35,855 nt of DNA from assembly GCA_910579655.1 (NCBI GenBank), contig CAJTVE010000030.1, positions 1 to 35,855 on the forward strand, written 5' to 3'. This stretch comes from an uncultured Allobaculum sp. Its GTDB lineage: Bacteria; Bacillota_I; Bacilli_A; Erysipelotrichales; Erysipelotrichaceae. The notes under the pieces were generated by a model, which made no database searches, was not told the DNA's origin, and saw only the letters and a program-made list of their open reading frames with translations. This document shows positions 23,871 through 32,420 of the stretch, one piece after another; position 1 is the first letter of the stretch; every line of letters begins with the position of its first letter. The translations under genes and the position numbers were made by a program.

Positions 23871-24695
23871 ATGATCAAATCCAATCTGCATACGCATTCT
23901 TACTACGATGATGGCAAAGACTCCATCGATGAAATGGTTCAGACAGCCGCACAAAAAGGCTTTAGCGTTCTGGGATTTTCAGGCCACGCGTACAATCCGA
24001 TCGATGATGGCAGCATGACCCCCGAAAAAACGGCTGCCTATCGTCAGGATGTTTTGCGCTGCCAAAAAAATCCGCCAGCAGGAATGGAGATTTTTCTGGG
24101 GATTGAAGAGGACAGTCTGTCTCCTGTCAATCCCGATGACTATGACTATGTCATTGGCAGTGTTCACTTCCTGGTAAAAGATGGCCATGCAAGTCCGATC
24201 GACTACTCCAAAGAGCGCTTTGAACAAATGCTTGCTCAGGAGTGGAACAATGATATCTATGCGATGAGCGAAGCGTATTATCAGGCGATAAAAGCCCAGG
24301 CTAAAAATGATCGCATGCAGATTGTCGGCCATATCGATCTGATCGCAAAATACAATGATGACGAAAAGTACTTCCGCTTTGATGATCCGAAAATCCTCGC
24401 CATGGTCCAGGATGCTGTAAAAGATCTTGTTAAAGCGGGCAAGATCTTTGAGATGAATACTGGCGCGATTTCTCGCGGCTATCGCAGCCAGGCCTATCCG
24501 TCTGATCCAATTCTGAATCTGATCTATCAGAATGATGGGAAGCTGTTGATCAATACAGACTGCCACAACCGCGAAGATCTGGATCTTGGTATGAGTGAAT
24601 GTATTGAGCGCGCCCGCCATGCCGGGTTTACCGATTTGTATACACTGACCAAAGATGGGTTCGTTCCCATATCGATTGATGAGTTTCGAGGATAA
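23871..24695 (+). CDS. PHP-family histidinol-phosphatase-like hydrolase
   Basis: This 274-residue cytoplasmic metal-dependent phosphatase has the PHP fold. The metal site is spelled out by H7 and H9 in LHTHSYYDDG, GFSGHA, the Glu in LGIEEDSL, GSVHF, VGHIDL and the late NTDCHN. The set resembles HisJ/HisK histidinol phosphatase, which makes histidinol in histidine synthesis, but no other his gene is near, so another phosphoester substrate is possible. AAGGAGAG seven to ten bases before ATG 23871 fixes the start within a longer open frame. It ends at a shared bidirectional terminator. Confidence 0.9.
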   Translation: MIKSNLHTHSYYDDGKDSIDEMVQTAAQKGFSVLGFSGHAYNPIDDGSMTPEKTAAYRQDVLRCQKNPPAGMEIFLGIEEDSLSPVNPDDYDYVIGSVHFLVKDGHASPIDYSKERFEQMLAQEWNNDIYAMSEAYYQAIKAQAKNDRMQIVGHIDLIAKYNDDEKYFRFDDPKILAMVQDAVKDLVKAGKIFEMNTGAISRGYRSQAYPSDPILNLIYQNDGKLLINTDCHNREDLDLGMSECIERARHAGFTDLYTLTKDGFVPISIDEFRG

Positions 24696-24831
24696 ATAAA
24701 ACAAACAGGGAAGCGTACAATCACCTCAAAGAAGCTGGAATCACTTCAAAAAGGAATAAAACAAAACAGAATCAGTCTGGAAGGATTCCTGATGGAGTCT
24801 GATCTGATGAATCAAGACTGGCCAGAATGAC

Positions 24832-24878
24832 AAAAGGCTTTGAACATTTCCACAAGAAGGAAGTTCAAAGCCTTTTTT
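24832..24878. terminator. Bidirectional terminator between convergent genes
   Basis: AAAAGGCTTTGAAC (24832-24845) pairs perfectly with GTTCAAAGCCTTTT (24863-24876), with A and T runs on the outer sides. It serves the plus-strand PHP gene and the minus-strand brnQ gene. Confidence 0.92.
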
Positions 24879-24934
24879 GGAATAGAGAATGAGGAGGGCA
24901 TGGGAGGCTACCGGTGAGCTGAATTGTTCCGGAT

Positions 24935-26011
24935 TTATCCTGCCTTTCGTTCTTTCCAGGTGTTGTACAGGCCGATAGCCAGAATGACAATCGCAACTGG
25001 GCAGATGAAGGAGAGCAGTGTGCCCGACCATGAAAGAATCGCGTCCAGACCACTGCAGGCTGTGAAAGCGCCGGCAAGGGTGAAGAGAATCAGCCAGGTT
25101 TTATAAGAGAATCGGTGGAAGGTCTCTTCAAAGTATTCACTGCAGCAGGCCAGAAGTCCGGAGCAGACATTCAGGCAGGCGATCAGGAAGATCAGGCCGC
25201 ATAGAATCTGGCCGAAGTTTCCCCAGGTCTGCATGGCGGCATAGGAAAGAATCTGGGCCCCATTGGAATACGCCTGGAGAATGGCACTGTTGCGGCTGGT
25301 CGCAAAGGCAAGCAGGATATAGACAGCCCCCAGCAGAATGCCGGCCACCAGGGCAGATTTAGCCAGGGCTTTCTGAGGATTGTTCAGGTTCATTTTCTTT
25401 ATGTTCATCGTAATGATGATGCCAAAACAGAAAGCGGCCAGAATATCCATTGTTTGATAGCCTTCGTTGAGTCCAACAAAAAAAGGTGAGGCATCATAAG
25501 CGGCAGAGGGTGAGCCAATCTGGGCAGGAGTAAAGAACAGGGGAATGGAAACAAACAAGATCAAAACCAGTAAGATTGGTCCCATGACTTTTCCTAGAAT
25601 GTCTTTGAGCTTCCCTGGATGGATGGCCATCAGATACGCGACTCCAAAAAATGCAAAGACCGCAGCAATCGGCCAGAAAGAGCCAGGAAGTGCCCAGGTC
25701 CACATTTCGAGGGCGGTACTGGCGGTTCGGGGAATGGCAATGCAGGGTCCGATTAACAGATAAACCAGCGTCATGAAAATCGGTCCAAGCGGCTTGTAAA
25801 TCCGGCTGATCATGTCAGAAGCATTGCCATAGGGGGCGATAATGCAGATCGAGCAGACAGGCATGACCACACTGGTCAGTAGCATTCCTCCTAACGCAAA
25901 TGGAGTGCTGCTGGCGGCCTGGGCGCCAAGGAAGGGAGCAAAAATCAGATTTCCTGCTCCGAAAAACATGGAAAACAGCGTGATTCCCAACAAGATAATT
26001 TTTTTGTTCAT
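24935..26011 (-). CDS. brnQ: Branched-chain amino acid carrier BrnQ, short form
   Basis: This sodium-coupled LIVCS-family importer of leucine, isoleucine and valine starts with the hallmark GITLFSMFFGAGNLIFAPFLG and keeps the YLLIGPCIAIPRTASTALEM stretch. It has about 10 transmembrane segments. Most BrnQ proteins are 430-450 residues with 12 segments; this one has 358 and stops after a helix with the basic end NTWKERKAG, so roughly the last two helices are absent. No frame carrying them is seen before the terminator, so it is a natural short form rather than an obvious frameshift. It is about 150 bases behind the AraC gene on the same strand. Confidence 0.88.
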   Translation of the reverse strand: MNKKIILLGITLFSMFFGAGNLIFAPFLGAQAASSTPFALGGMLLTSVVMPVCSICIIAPYGNASDMISRIYKPLGPIFMTLVYLLIGPCIAIPRTASTALEMWTWALPGSFWPIAAVFAFFGVAYLMAIHPGKLKDILGKVMGPILLVLILFVSIPLFFTPAQIGSPSAAYDASPFFVGLNEGYQTMDILAAFCFGIIITMNIKKMNLNNPQKALAKSALVAGILLGAVYILLAFATSRNSAILQAYSNGAQILSYAAMQTWGNFGQILCGLIFLIACLNVCSGLLACCSEYFEETFHRFSYKTWLILFTLAGAFTACSGLDAILSWSGTLLSFICPVAIVILAIGLYNTWKERKAG

Positions 26012-26114
26012 GAGAAAATCCTATCAGAAAAATGCAAATACATCCTGAATTGGGCGAAAAAAATCGAAAGCAGGATGACTGTTCGTAATTATCGGCTGGA
26101 TGGTCCTTTTAAGA

Positions 26115-26153
26115 AGAATCAGGCTTTGGACTTCTTGGTTTTTGCCTGATTCT
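26115..26153 (-). terminator. Inverted repeat between the AraC gene and brnQ
   Basis: AGAATCAGGC (26115-26124) pairs exactly with GCCTGATTCT (26144-26153) over a 19-base loop. On the minus strand only TCTT follows, so it is a modest terminator for the AraC gene or an attenuator in the brnQ leader. Confidence 0.5.
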
Positions 26154-26160
26154 CCGCCGT

Positions 26161-27162
26161 TTATTTCACGCTGTTTGCCGCATTCGCACCTGCACTCTTT
26201 TTAACAGGATCTTCCAGTTCCACAGAAGGCTGAAGGGCAGTCAGACTGGGATTGTTTTTGATCGTTTTTTGGTTGTGGGTTTCTATGCTTCCAAAGCGCT
26301 CCAGGGCTTTCAGGCGGTTTCGGTAGGCTGCGGGGGTTGTCTGGGTTCGCAGTCTGAAGGCATTGATGAAACTGGCATCGTTGCTGTAGCCTAAAGAATC
26401 GGCAATCTGAGAGATGGTGATGTTGGTGGTTCGCAATATGATTTTTGCCAGCGAGATCTTCAGATTGCTCAGATAACTGATGGGTGTAAAGCCGGTTTCC
26501 TTTTTGAACAGGCGGGTGAAGTAGTAAGGAGACAGATGAACCACATCGCAGATCTCAGCCAGAGTGACATTTTCATGGACATGCTGCTGAAAGTAAGTGA
26601 TGGCCTGTCCGACGGATTTGGAATAGTGTTCAATGTTGTGGACATACATCTGTTCGTTGCTTTCGAGCTGACAGAGGATTTCATAGACCATAACGGACAA
26701 TTCACGTTCAATTTTCAGGTTGTGATAGATCAGCGTCCGATACGTCTGTGAGAAGGTCTCCACGATCCGTTCAAACTGCGGACAGGAAAAGACTGGAGAT
26801 GCATTGATCTCAAGCAAGTGTCTGACCAGGCTGGACGAGTCTTTCCCATTGAAGTGGAAAAACAAGAAAGAACAATGGTCTTCACACCAGTAGTGATGGG
26901 GATGGAACTGGTCAAGCAGGACAATCTCAGAAGACGAAACAGAGTAAACCTCTTTTTCATATTCAAGTTTAAGAGATCCATCCATAATGATCATCACCAG
27001 TGGATAGAAGCCGGATTCTCGATTGATTTCATAATCGGAAGTCACGCGAAAAGACCCACAGTTATAGACATAGTAGTAATAGTGTTTAAAGGTGTCTGAG
27101 TGAGCGAAGAAACTGATAGTTGAATCTTTGCATACTCCTTTTTCGCTCCAGGCAATCAGCAT
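26161..27162 (-). CDS. AraC-family transcriptional regulator
   Basis: This 333-residue regulator has an N-terminal cupin-like sensing domain (about 20-150, with an FHPHHYWCEDH stretch) and a C-terminal pair of helix-turn-helix motifs (about 185-285): VTLAEICDVVHLSPYYFTRLFKKETG, then ITISQIADSLGYSNDASFINAFR and a PAAYR end. The last 45 residues are polar and outside the domain. Such proteins usually sense a sugar or other carbon source and control nearby uptake genes. AAAGGAG five bases before ATG 27162 decides the start. The target could be brnQ downstream or something in the gene-poor region on the other side. Confidence 0.92.
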   Translation of the reverse strand: MLIAWSEKGVCKDSTISFFAHSDTFKHYYYYVYNCGSFRVTSDYEINRESGFYPLVMIIMDGSLKLEYEKEVYSVSSSEIVLLDQFHPHHYWCEDHCSFLFFHFNGKDSSSLVRHLLEINASPVFSCPQFERIVETFSQTYRTLIYHNLKIERELSVMVYEILCQLESNEQMYVHNIEHYSKSVGQAITYFQQHVHENVTLAEICDVVHLSPYYFTRLFKKETGFTPISYLSNLKISLAKIILRTTNITISQIADSLGYSNDASFINAFRLRTQTTPAAYRNRLKALERFGSIETHNQKTIKNNPSLTALQPSVELEDPVKKSAGANAANSVK

Positions 27163-28771
27163 AAGCGCTCCTTTCAAAGGGCAATTTTAATAAATAAAAG
27201 AACAGTTCTATGTCTGTGATTATAAGCAGAGATTGTTAGGATAGACATGTAATGGACAGGAAAAGAAAAGAAAAAGATGAAAAATTACAGATTCTGGTCA
27301 GAACTCTGTCTTTACTGGAAAGACATTCAAGCCGTACTTCTCTTTTCTTCTTCAAAAAGGAGATCTTTCCAGACGATCAGGCCGAGCCTGTCTGAATTTG
27401 CGATTGGAAAGGCAGAAAACAAAGACCGACACCGGTCTGTTTGATGCCGTGTGGAAATTTTACTTTTCTTTACTGCCGCCTGACGGCCTTCTTTTGTCCT
27501 TACAAGAAATACCAGGTTGTAGATCCAGAAGGATGCTGATCACGTTATCTCAAAGCATTTGGGCTGGCTCACCAAGCCAATGCATGGTCAGCCTGCCGAC
27601 TGCCGGATTTAAGACAGGGGTGAAAAGAGCAATGCCTTGCTGCACAGTCAGCTTTTCGGGATTTGTTCTTTGCATGAGTCTTAAATCTGACAGAGAACAA
27701 AGAATGAACCAAACCTGAGCACCCAGAATTTCTGGAAAAACGGCTGATCCCATCCAGACCAGACGAAAACCAGAAAAAAAACAAAGAGATCTGTTTCTTA
27801 CCAGATTGTTTTTCTGACAGGCCTAAAGATTTAAAATCAAACCGCCAATCCTCGATTTTGAATCTCCTTTTCATCCCACCATCCCTGTCAGAAAACCAAA
27901 TCACATTCGGATTTCGCAATCAGGATTTGGACAGTCTGTTTTTTGCTTGCGGCAGCCACTTGATTACTTGATTGAAGAACTTCTAGAGGAGTTCCTGTTG
28001 CCTCCACGCTAAAAGTCTTCAAGAAAGCGATAGGGGGCTGTATAAGGCAAAAATGAGCAGGCGTGAGTGCGAATCAAGCCTTTCGAGATTTCGTTCAGAC
28101 TTTGGATTTGCACAAATCCATTTTCCGATCTGTCAGATGGATTTGTCGTGAAGTAAAGAATCATGAGGATGTGCTGCAGGCCCTGTAATTCGATCAGAGT
28201 CTGAGCATAGACGGATCTTTCCTGGCAATGAAAACAGAACTGCCAGAAATGAAAATTCGAAATGATCCTGCTCTTTTTGTATTTTCCCTTTTGAGTCCAA
28301 AAACGAGTAGAAAAAGGAGGATCTGCCTGATCATCAGTTTTTCATCTATCCAAACAAGAGGAAAGGCAAAGCAGCGGCCTTAGATATCTGAACCAGGCTT
28401 CTCTCGTCCTGGTTGCGAGATCGAACCCCTTGGCAGGAAGACTGAATCCTTTAAACAGACCGCCGGCTCGTGAGATCCTGCGACCTGCCAAACAAAGTCT
28501 GCAGGAGCGCGGGTCTGTTCACCCTGCAGGAAGATGGCAGGGGATCCACCGGTCTGGAACTGATCAAGCCAGATTGGATGGCCCTATTGATTCACAATTC
28601 ACCGTTTCGCACGCCAGGCAGTTTTTCCTTGAATCGAATTTCCATTTTCATTACCAAACTGGCCCTGCCGGTCATTCATCTTCCGCTGGCGGGGCCAGAA
28701 AATGGTTAGCAGCAAAGTCCGGCAAAATCAAACCAGCCAGACGCCAGACCAAAATGGCTATACACAACCAG
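27163..28771. other. 1.6-kb gene-poor region
   Basis: No frame here has both a ribosome site and a recognisable product. The longest (27398-27718 plus, 27569-27919 minus, 28430-28792 plus) read like chance ORFs. A 55-codon frame begins at an ATG near 27275. The stretch 28390-28750 is GC-richer than its surroundings and is followed by a very strong plus-strand terminator, so an RNA or a decayed gene on the plus strand is possible. I found no tRNA, RNase P, tmRNA or SRP signature by eye. Confidence 0.4.
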
Positions 28772-28824
28772 AAATGCACAAACGATCCCTGAAAATCATT
28801 GAGGGATCGTTTGTGCATTTTTTT
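28772..28824 (+). terminator. Very strong plus-strand terminator
   Basis: A perfect 19-base inverted repeat (28772-28790 with 28802-28820; core CACAAACGATCCCT) around an 11-base loop runs into seven Ts on the plus strand. The T-run on the minus strand is only three bases. It lies 58 bases beyond the stop of the minus-strand acetyltransferase, which it may also serve. Confidence 0.85.
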
Positions 28825-28877
28825 GATAATCTGTTTTCAATGAATGCTGGAAGGAAATCCGATCCGATGCACGGGTC

Positions 28878-29546
28878 TTAGTCAAAGACCATAGGCTGGT
28901 GATGGCCGTAGTACTGCTTGTCTTCTTCGTTTAAGAAGCGCAGGACTTTGCATGGATTGCCGACGGCGATGGCATTGGCCGGGATGTCTTTGTTGACAAG
29001 GCTGCCAGCCCCGATGATCGCATTCTCACCAATGGTAACCCCAGGCAGAATGGTCGCCCCGGCACCAATCCAGGCATTGCGCTCAATATGGATGGGAGCG
29101 GTGTATTGCCATAAGGCATGGCGGGCATCGGGATCATTGGGATGAGTGCCGCTGATCAAAGTGACATTCGGACCGATCATGACATCATCATCGATGAAAA
29201 TATCGCCGTCATCCACCATGCCAAAATTGAAATTGATATAAACGTTTTTACCAATGTGGCAGAACTTGCCCGCCCAGTTGGCATAGAAGCGGCCTTCGAT
29301 CCAGCTGTTTTCGCCAAATTCAGCCATCATTTCTTTTAACAGAGCCACTCTTTTCGCGCCATCCTGGGTGCCTAACGCATTGAACTGGTCCATCAGCAGC
29401 AGATTGTGTTTCTGGACTGCTAAAATTTCGGGGTCATCACAACGATATAACAGCCCTTTCTGGCGGCGTTCATCCATTGTGAGGGACTGCTTCTTTTTTT
29501 GATCGGTGGTATTGACCAGAGCAGCGGTGTTGGTTTGCTGATTCAT
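28878..29546 (-). CDS. Sugar O-acetyltransferase, maltose/galactoside type
   Basis: This 222-residue enzyme is of the left-handed beta-helix acetyltransferase family (Maa/LacA/NodL), which moves acetyl from acetyl-CoA to sugar hydroxyls. The N-terminal maltose-acetyltransferase helix region (about 28-80) is followed by hexapeptide repeats (about 85-200) such as IDDDVMIGPNV and IGENAIIGAGSLV. The catalytic His is in SGTHPND, and AVGNPCKVLR closes the helix. Compared with the usual 185-200 residues it has about 22 extra polar residues at the N-terminus. AGGAG six bases before the ATG supports this longer start. It is apparently monocistronic. Confidence 0.93.
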   Translation of the reverse strand: MNQQTNTAALVNTTDQKKKQSLTMDERRQKGLLYRCDDPEILAVQKHNLLLMDQFNALGTQDGAKRVALLKEMMAEFGENSWIEGRFYANWAGKFCHIGKNVYINFNFGMVDDGDIFIDDDVMIGPNVTLISGTHPNDPDARHALWQYTAPIHIERNAWIGAGATILPGVTIGENAIIGAGSLVNKDIPANAIAVGNPCKVLRFLNEEDKQYYGHHQPMVFD

Positions 29547-29617
29547 ATCGTTCTCCTGTTTCCTTTTCTTATGTTTTTAACTTTTTTTCTTGTGCTTTTA
29601 ACTTTTTCTGTTTTTTT

Positions 29618-29893
29618 ATGCTTGTTCTTGGAGGCGGATTTTGGATCTTTGAGTACTTCTTTGAAACGGCAGAGCATCCTCCTGTGGAAGCTGACTGGCC
29701 GGAAAGGGCACGGTTTGATTATCTTCGCTTAGTGGAAGGGCTTTTTCAAGATGAAATCCGCAGATTGAGAAAAGAATTGCAGGATTTTGAATGCCGGCTG
29801 ATCAGATGTAAAAACTGGACCATGACAGGCAAGAAGACTCACCATGAAAAAAGGTCTGCCCAGCTGGCTGGAGCAAACCTGTTTGAAGACTAA
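29618..29893 (+). CDS. Possible small protein, unsupported start
   Basis: This 91-codon frame has codon use and composition that look protein-like: an aromatic start, then a charged, helix-forming FQDEIRRLRKELQDF segment at about 45-60. There is no ribosome site before the ATG; GGAGG occurs inside the frame near 29630, so a later start (for example GTG at about 29684) is possible. I recognise no family. It lies between two minus-strand genes, and it could be the remnant of a longer gene or a chance frame. Confidence 0.25.
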   Translation: MLVLGGGFWIFEYFFETAEHPPVEADWPERARFDYLRLVEGLFQDEIRRLRKELQDFECRLIRCKNWTMTGKKTHHEKRSAQLAGANLFED

Positions 29894-29947
29894 GCTGAAT
29901 GGAAGCAGGAGAGTTTAATTTCTGTTCTGTGACAGTTTGGAAGAAGG

Positions 29948-30862
29948 TCAATTTTCAGGTGGATGGGAATCTGAGTTTTCCGGACCTGGAGAAGCTGCAT
30001 GCAGGATTTGACCAAAAGAGGCCCACAGATCATTCAGCCGTGCCTGCGCCTGGTCTGGGTGGTCTTTAACCAGCTTCTGGGAGTCCAGAAAGTTGAGAAT
30101 ATCGTGCCGGAACTGCCTGAGCTGCTGTTCGTTATCTTCTTCACGCAGATAGTTTTCCAACTGTCGATGATATTCTTCTTCGATCTGCAACATGGCATTG
30201 ATACGCAGGCTCTTGCGGGTTTCCTGAATCAGAAGCCATAAAGATATCCCGATAAAGAACAGGATGACCAGGCTGATCAGGAGGTACTGCTGGATCGTAT
30301 AGCTCAAAGAGGAAACCAGGCTCATTCTGACTCCGCAAAAAAAGCTGAGAGTGCCTGAAAATACAAGACCAATGGCCGCAAGAATCGGAGCAAGTCTGGT
30401 GGAGTGAACCGGTGAGAAAATACGGACTACAATCCACAGATTCAGTGCATACAGTCCGCAGCACATAAAACGCATATAGCTCAAATGCGGATCGAAGATG
30501 GTCAGAAACGGCTGCAGTGAATCTGAATCGTGATGGACATGAAAGATCACAGTACTGAACATCTGTAAAAATGCATCACTGAGTAAAGCAACAAACAGGT
30601 TCAGTCCAAGGGCCAGAAGGATTCTCAGTCGGGTGTCCGACCTGAAAATCAGCCACAGCGTGATGTACAGAATGAATTCATTGACCAGATTCATCCAGAG
30701 AACATAGCGATAAGGAGTCACCAGACTGATCGGCTCGAGAATGCACAGAAAGACCAGAAAGACCAGAAATCCAGAGCGTAGACGATTTTCCGTTTTTAAG
30801 AAGAAGGCAAAAAACGTTCCGGCTTCAGCAGCCTGAATGACAGCGCTGATCAGAGTTAACAT
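29948..30862 (-). CDS. AgrC-like membrane sensor with histidine box but no ATPase domain
   Basis: This 304-residue protein has about six transmembrane helices (between 1 and 215), like the sensor part of AgrC/ComD-type peptide-sensing kinases. A coiled coil (about 220-248) and a clear AgrC-type histidine box QFRHDILNFL (H253) follow. It then ends after only 51 more residues in a Pro/Ser/Asn tail, with no N-, D- or G-box. The ATP-binding half is instead found on the preceding gene product, which lacks the histidine. The ATG at 30862 overlaps that gene by seven bases and has AGGA about six to eight bases upstream. It is probably a phosphoacceptor subunit; it could also be a receptor that sequesters a signal. 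Confidence 0.8.
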   Translation of the reverse strand: MLTLISAVIQAAEAGTFFAFFLKTENRLRSGFLVFLVFLCILEPISLVTPYRYVLWMNLVNEFILYITLWLIFRSDTRLRILLALGLNLFVALLSDAFLQMFSTVIFHVHHDSDSLQPFLTIFDPHLSYMRFMCCGLYALNLWIVVRIFSPVHSTRLAPILAAIGLVFSGTLSFFCGVRMSLVSSLSYTIQQYLLISLVILFFIGISLWLLIQETRKSLRINAMLQIEEEYHRQLENYLREEDNEQQLRQFRHDILNFLDSQKLVKDHPDQAQARLNDLWASFGQILHAASPGPENSDSHPPEN

Positions 30863-31701
30863 GCTTCTTCCTTTCGTTTGATCGCCAGAGCGGCGATGAA
30901 TTCGCATTGACCATCCCGAATGGCTCGATGCAGCCAGCCATTATTTTTTTTACAAGCGGATTCAATAATGGAAAGTCCAAGTCCATGACCGGTTGGATCG
31001 CTTTTTGAAGACTTTCCGGTATACAAACCTGAATCATCCTGAACATCATTGGTGATGGCAATAATCAAAAAATTGCCCACAACATGAAGATTCAGCTCAA
31101 TAGGGTGTTTACAGGGATCTGGAAACTTCAAAACAGCCTCCATGGCATTATCAATCAGGTTGAACAGGACGGATAGAACGGCTTGAGAATCTACTTCAAG
31201 GACAGCAGGGACCGCGGCGGCCACTGAAAACGGAATCCGGTTTTTCTGCAGGACCTGTGACTTGTTTAACAGAATCGCATTGATCAGTGGATGAAAACAG
31301 AAACGACGATACAGCCCATCACGCTCCTGTTCCAGCAAAACTGTAGCCCGGTCCAGTCCATCCAGACTGGGTGTTTCTTCCAGAATGGCCTGCAGTTTTT
31401 CTGAGAGTTTTTTCATATTGGCTTCGGCCTTCATCTGACAATAGATCTGTTCATTGCGGATCTTGTAGATTTCAATCATTGCTTCCTTCTTTTCTTCTTC
31501 CTGGATCTGACCGACCAGACTTGCCAGCAGAGCGATCAGAACCAGGCCGGAAACCAGAAACAGGACGGTAAAAATCCACAGAACCGTCGTCTGCGTAAGG
31601 GACGGAAACAGTTTCAGAACCAGCGGATAACTGACCAGGTAGACCAGTTCACAGCAGAGAAAAAGAATGATCAGCCATTGCGAACGCCGGCTCAGTTTCA
31701 T
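30856..31701 (-). CDS. GHKL ATPase membrane protein lacking the histidine box
   Basis: This 281-residue protein has two transmembrane helices (about 9-30 and 38-63), a helical linker (65-130) and an AgrC/CitA-type HATPase domain (about 135-275) with N-box NLIDNAMEA (N181, N185) and G-box GHGLGLSIIESACKK (238-252). Where the kinase family has R-H-D-x-x-N-x-L-Q-x-I, the helix reads MKKLSEKLQAI: the LQAI end is kept, but Lys stands where His should be, and no other His lies in the linker. It starts with an ATGA overlap to the upstream regulator and overlaps the next gene, so all three proteins are translationally coupled. Proposed role: ATPase partner that phosphorylates H253 of the neighbour. 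Confidence 0.85.
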   Translation of the reverse strand: MKLSRRSQWLIILFLCCELVYLVSYPLVLKLFPSLTQTTVLWIFTVLFLVSGLVLIALLASLVGQIQEEEKKEAMIEIYKIRNEQIYCQMKAEANMKKLSEKLQAILEETPSLDGLDRATVLLEQERDGLYRRFCFHPLINAILLNKSQVLQKNRIPFSVAAAVPAVLEVDSQAVLSVLFNLIDNAMEAVLKFPDPCKHPIELNLHVVGNFLIIAITNDVQDDSGLYTGKSSKSDPTGHGLGLSIIESACKKNNGWLHRAIRDGQCEFIAALAIKRKEEAC

Positions 31702-32420
31702 GACTGGCCTTTCCAGCTGTGCAGCAGGTATTCAGAAAACCTCTCTTTGACCTGTCTGGCATAGGAACGAGAAACGGGAACGAGCCGCTGGTCTTTCATC
31801 CGGAAGTCAGTCCCAAGAAAGGTCTGCACATGGGCCAGATTGACGGTAAAAGAACGGTGCGTCCGGCAAAAGAGCACGGGCACTTTTTCAATCGTTTCTT
31901 CCATAGACTCTTTCACTTTGAAGGTCTGCGCTGCCGTATAGACCAGGGTGTAGCGGCGGATTCGCTCCAGATAAATGATTTCTTCCGGCTTGAGAACGAT
32001 TGGGCCATCAAGTGTATGGAGAACAAGATCCGGAAGTTTGGACTCTAGCTTTGAAAAGGCTCTTCTCAGGGCAAGCGGAAGTCTGGTTTCGATCTGCTGC
32101 TTATAAATGAAGTAACAATGGTCAGCTTCATAGACTTCACAGGCTTTTTCGAGAAACTGACTCATAAAAATGATCAGAGCATCGGGATCAATCTGATTGA
32201 TCCGCTTTCCAAGGGTTACACCATCCTGATTCCCGCCTAAGGCAATATCGAGAATGACAATTTTTGGCCCTTTATGTTGACGGATTGATTCCATCAGCGA
32301 AGCCGGAGTTAAAAACGCATCTACCTTCACTTCGCAAGGGTAGCTGCAGGAACGAACCAGCTGCTGGACTCGCTGGTTTTGAAGAGGATTATCTTCGCAA
32401 ATCAGAATATGAACAGCCAT
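31698..32420 (-). CDS. AgrA/ComE-like LytTR response regulator
   Basis: This 240-residue regulator has an N-terminal receiver with acidic pocket CEDN (E9, D10) and phosphoacceptor D58 in IVILDIALGG, and a C-terminal LytTR DNA-binding domain (about 135-235) with EEIIYLERIRRYTLVYT, FCRTHRSFTVNL and LVPVSRSYARQV. This is the regulator class that pairs with AgrC/ComD-type kinases. It is first in an operon with the two half-kinases (four-base ATGA overlap). In-frame ATGs extend to 32504, but AGGA seven bases before ATG 32420 fits best. It probably binds paired direct repeats upstream of its targets; no clear LytTR pair was found in its own promoter. Confidence 0.92.
   Translation of the reverse strand: MAVHILICEDNPLQNQRVQQLVRSCSYPCEVKVDAFLTPASLMESIRQHKGPKIVILDIALGGNQDGVTLGKRINQIDPDALIIFMSQFLEKACEVYEADHCYFIYKQQIETRLPLALRRAFSKLESKLPDLVLHTLDGPIVLKPEEIIYLERIRRYTLVYTAAQTFKVKESMEETIEKVPVLFCRTHRSFTVNLAHVQTFLGTDFRMKDQRLVPVSRSYARQVKERFSEYLLHSWKGQS

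Noticed and set aside
26012..26160. T-box riboswitch for brnQ
   Set aside because: The leader is too short and lacks the conserved T-box sequence; only a plain inverted repeat is present.
28400..28440. tRNA-like GATCGAACCCC stretch
   Set aside because: It does not fit a T-arm with a matching acceptor stem and anticodon arm.
28430..28792. 120-codon plus frame before the strong terminator
   Set aside because: No ribosome site and no recognisable domain, and the frame runs into the terminator stem; reported only as part of the gene-poor region.
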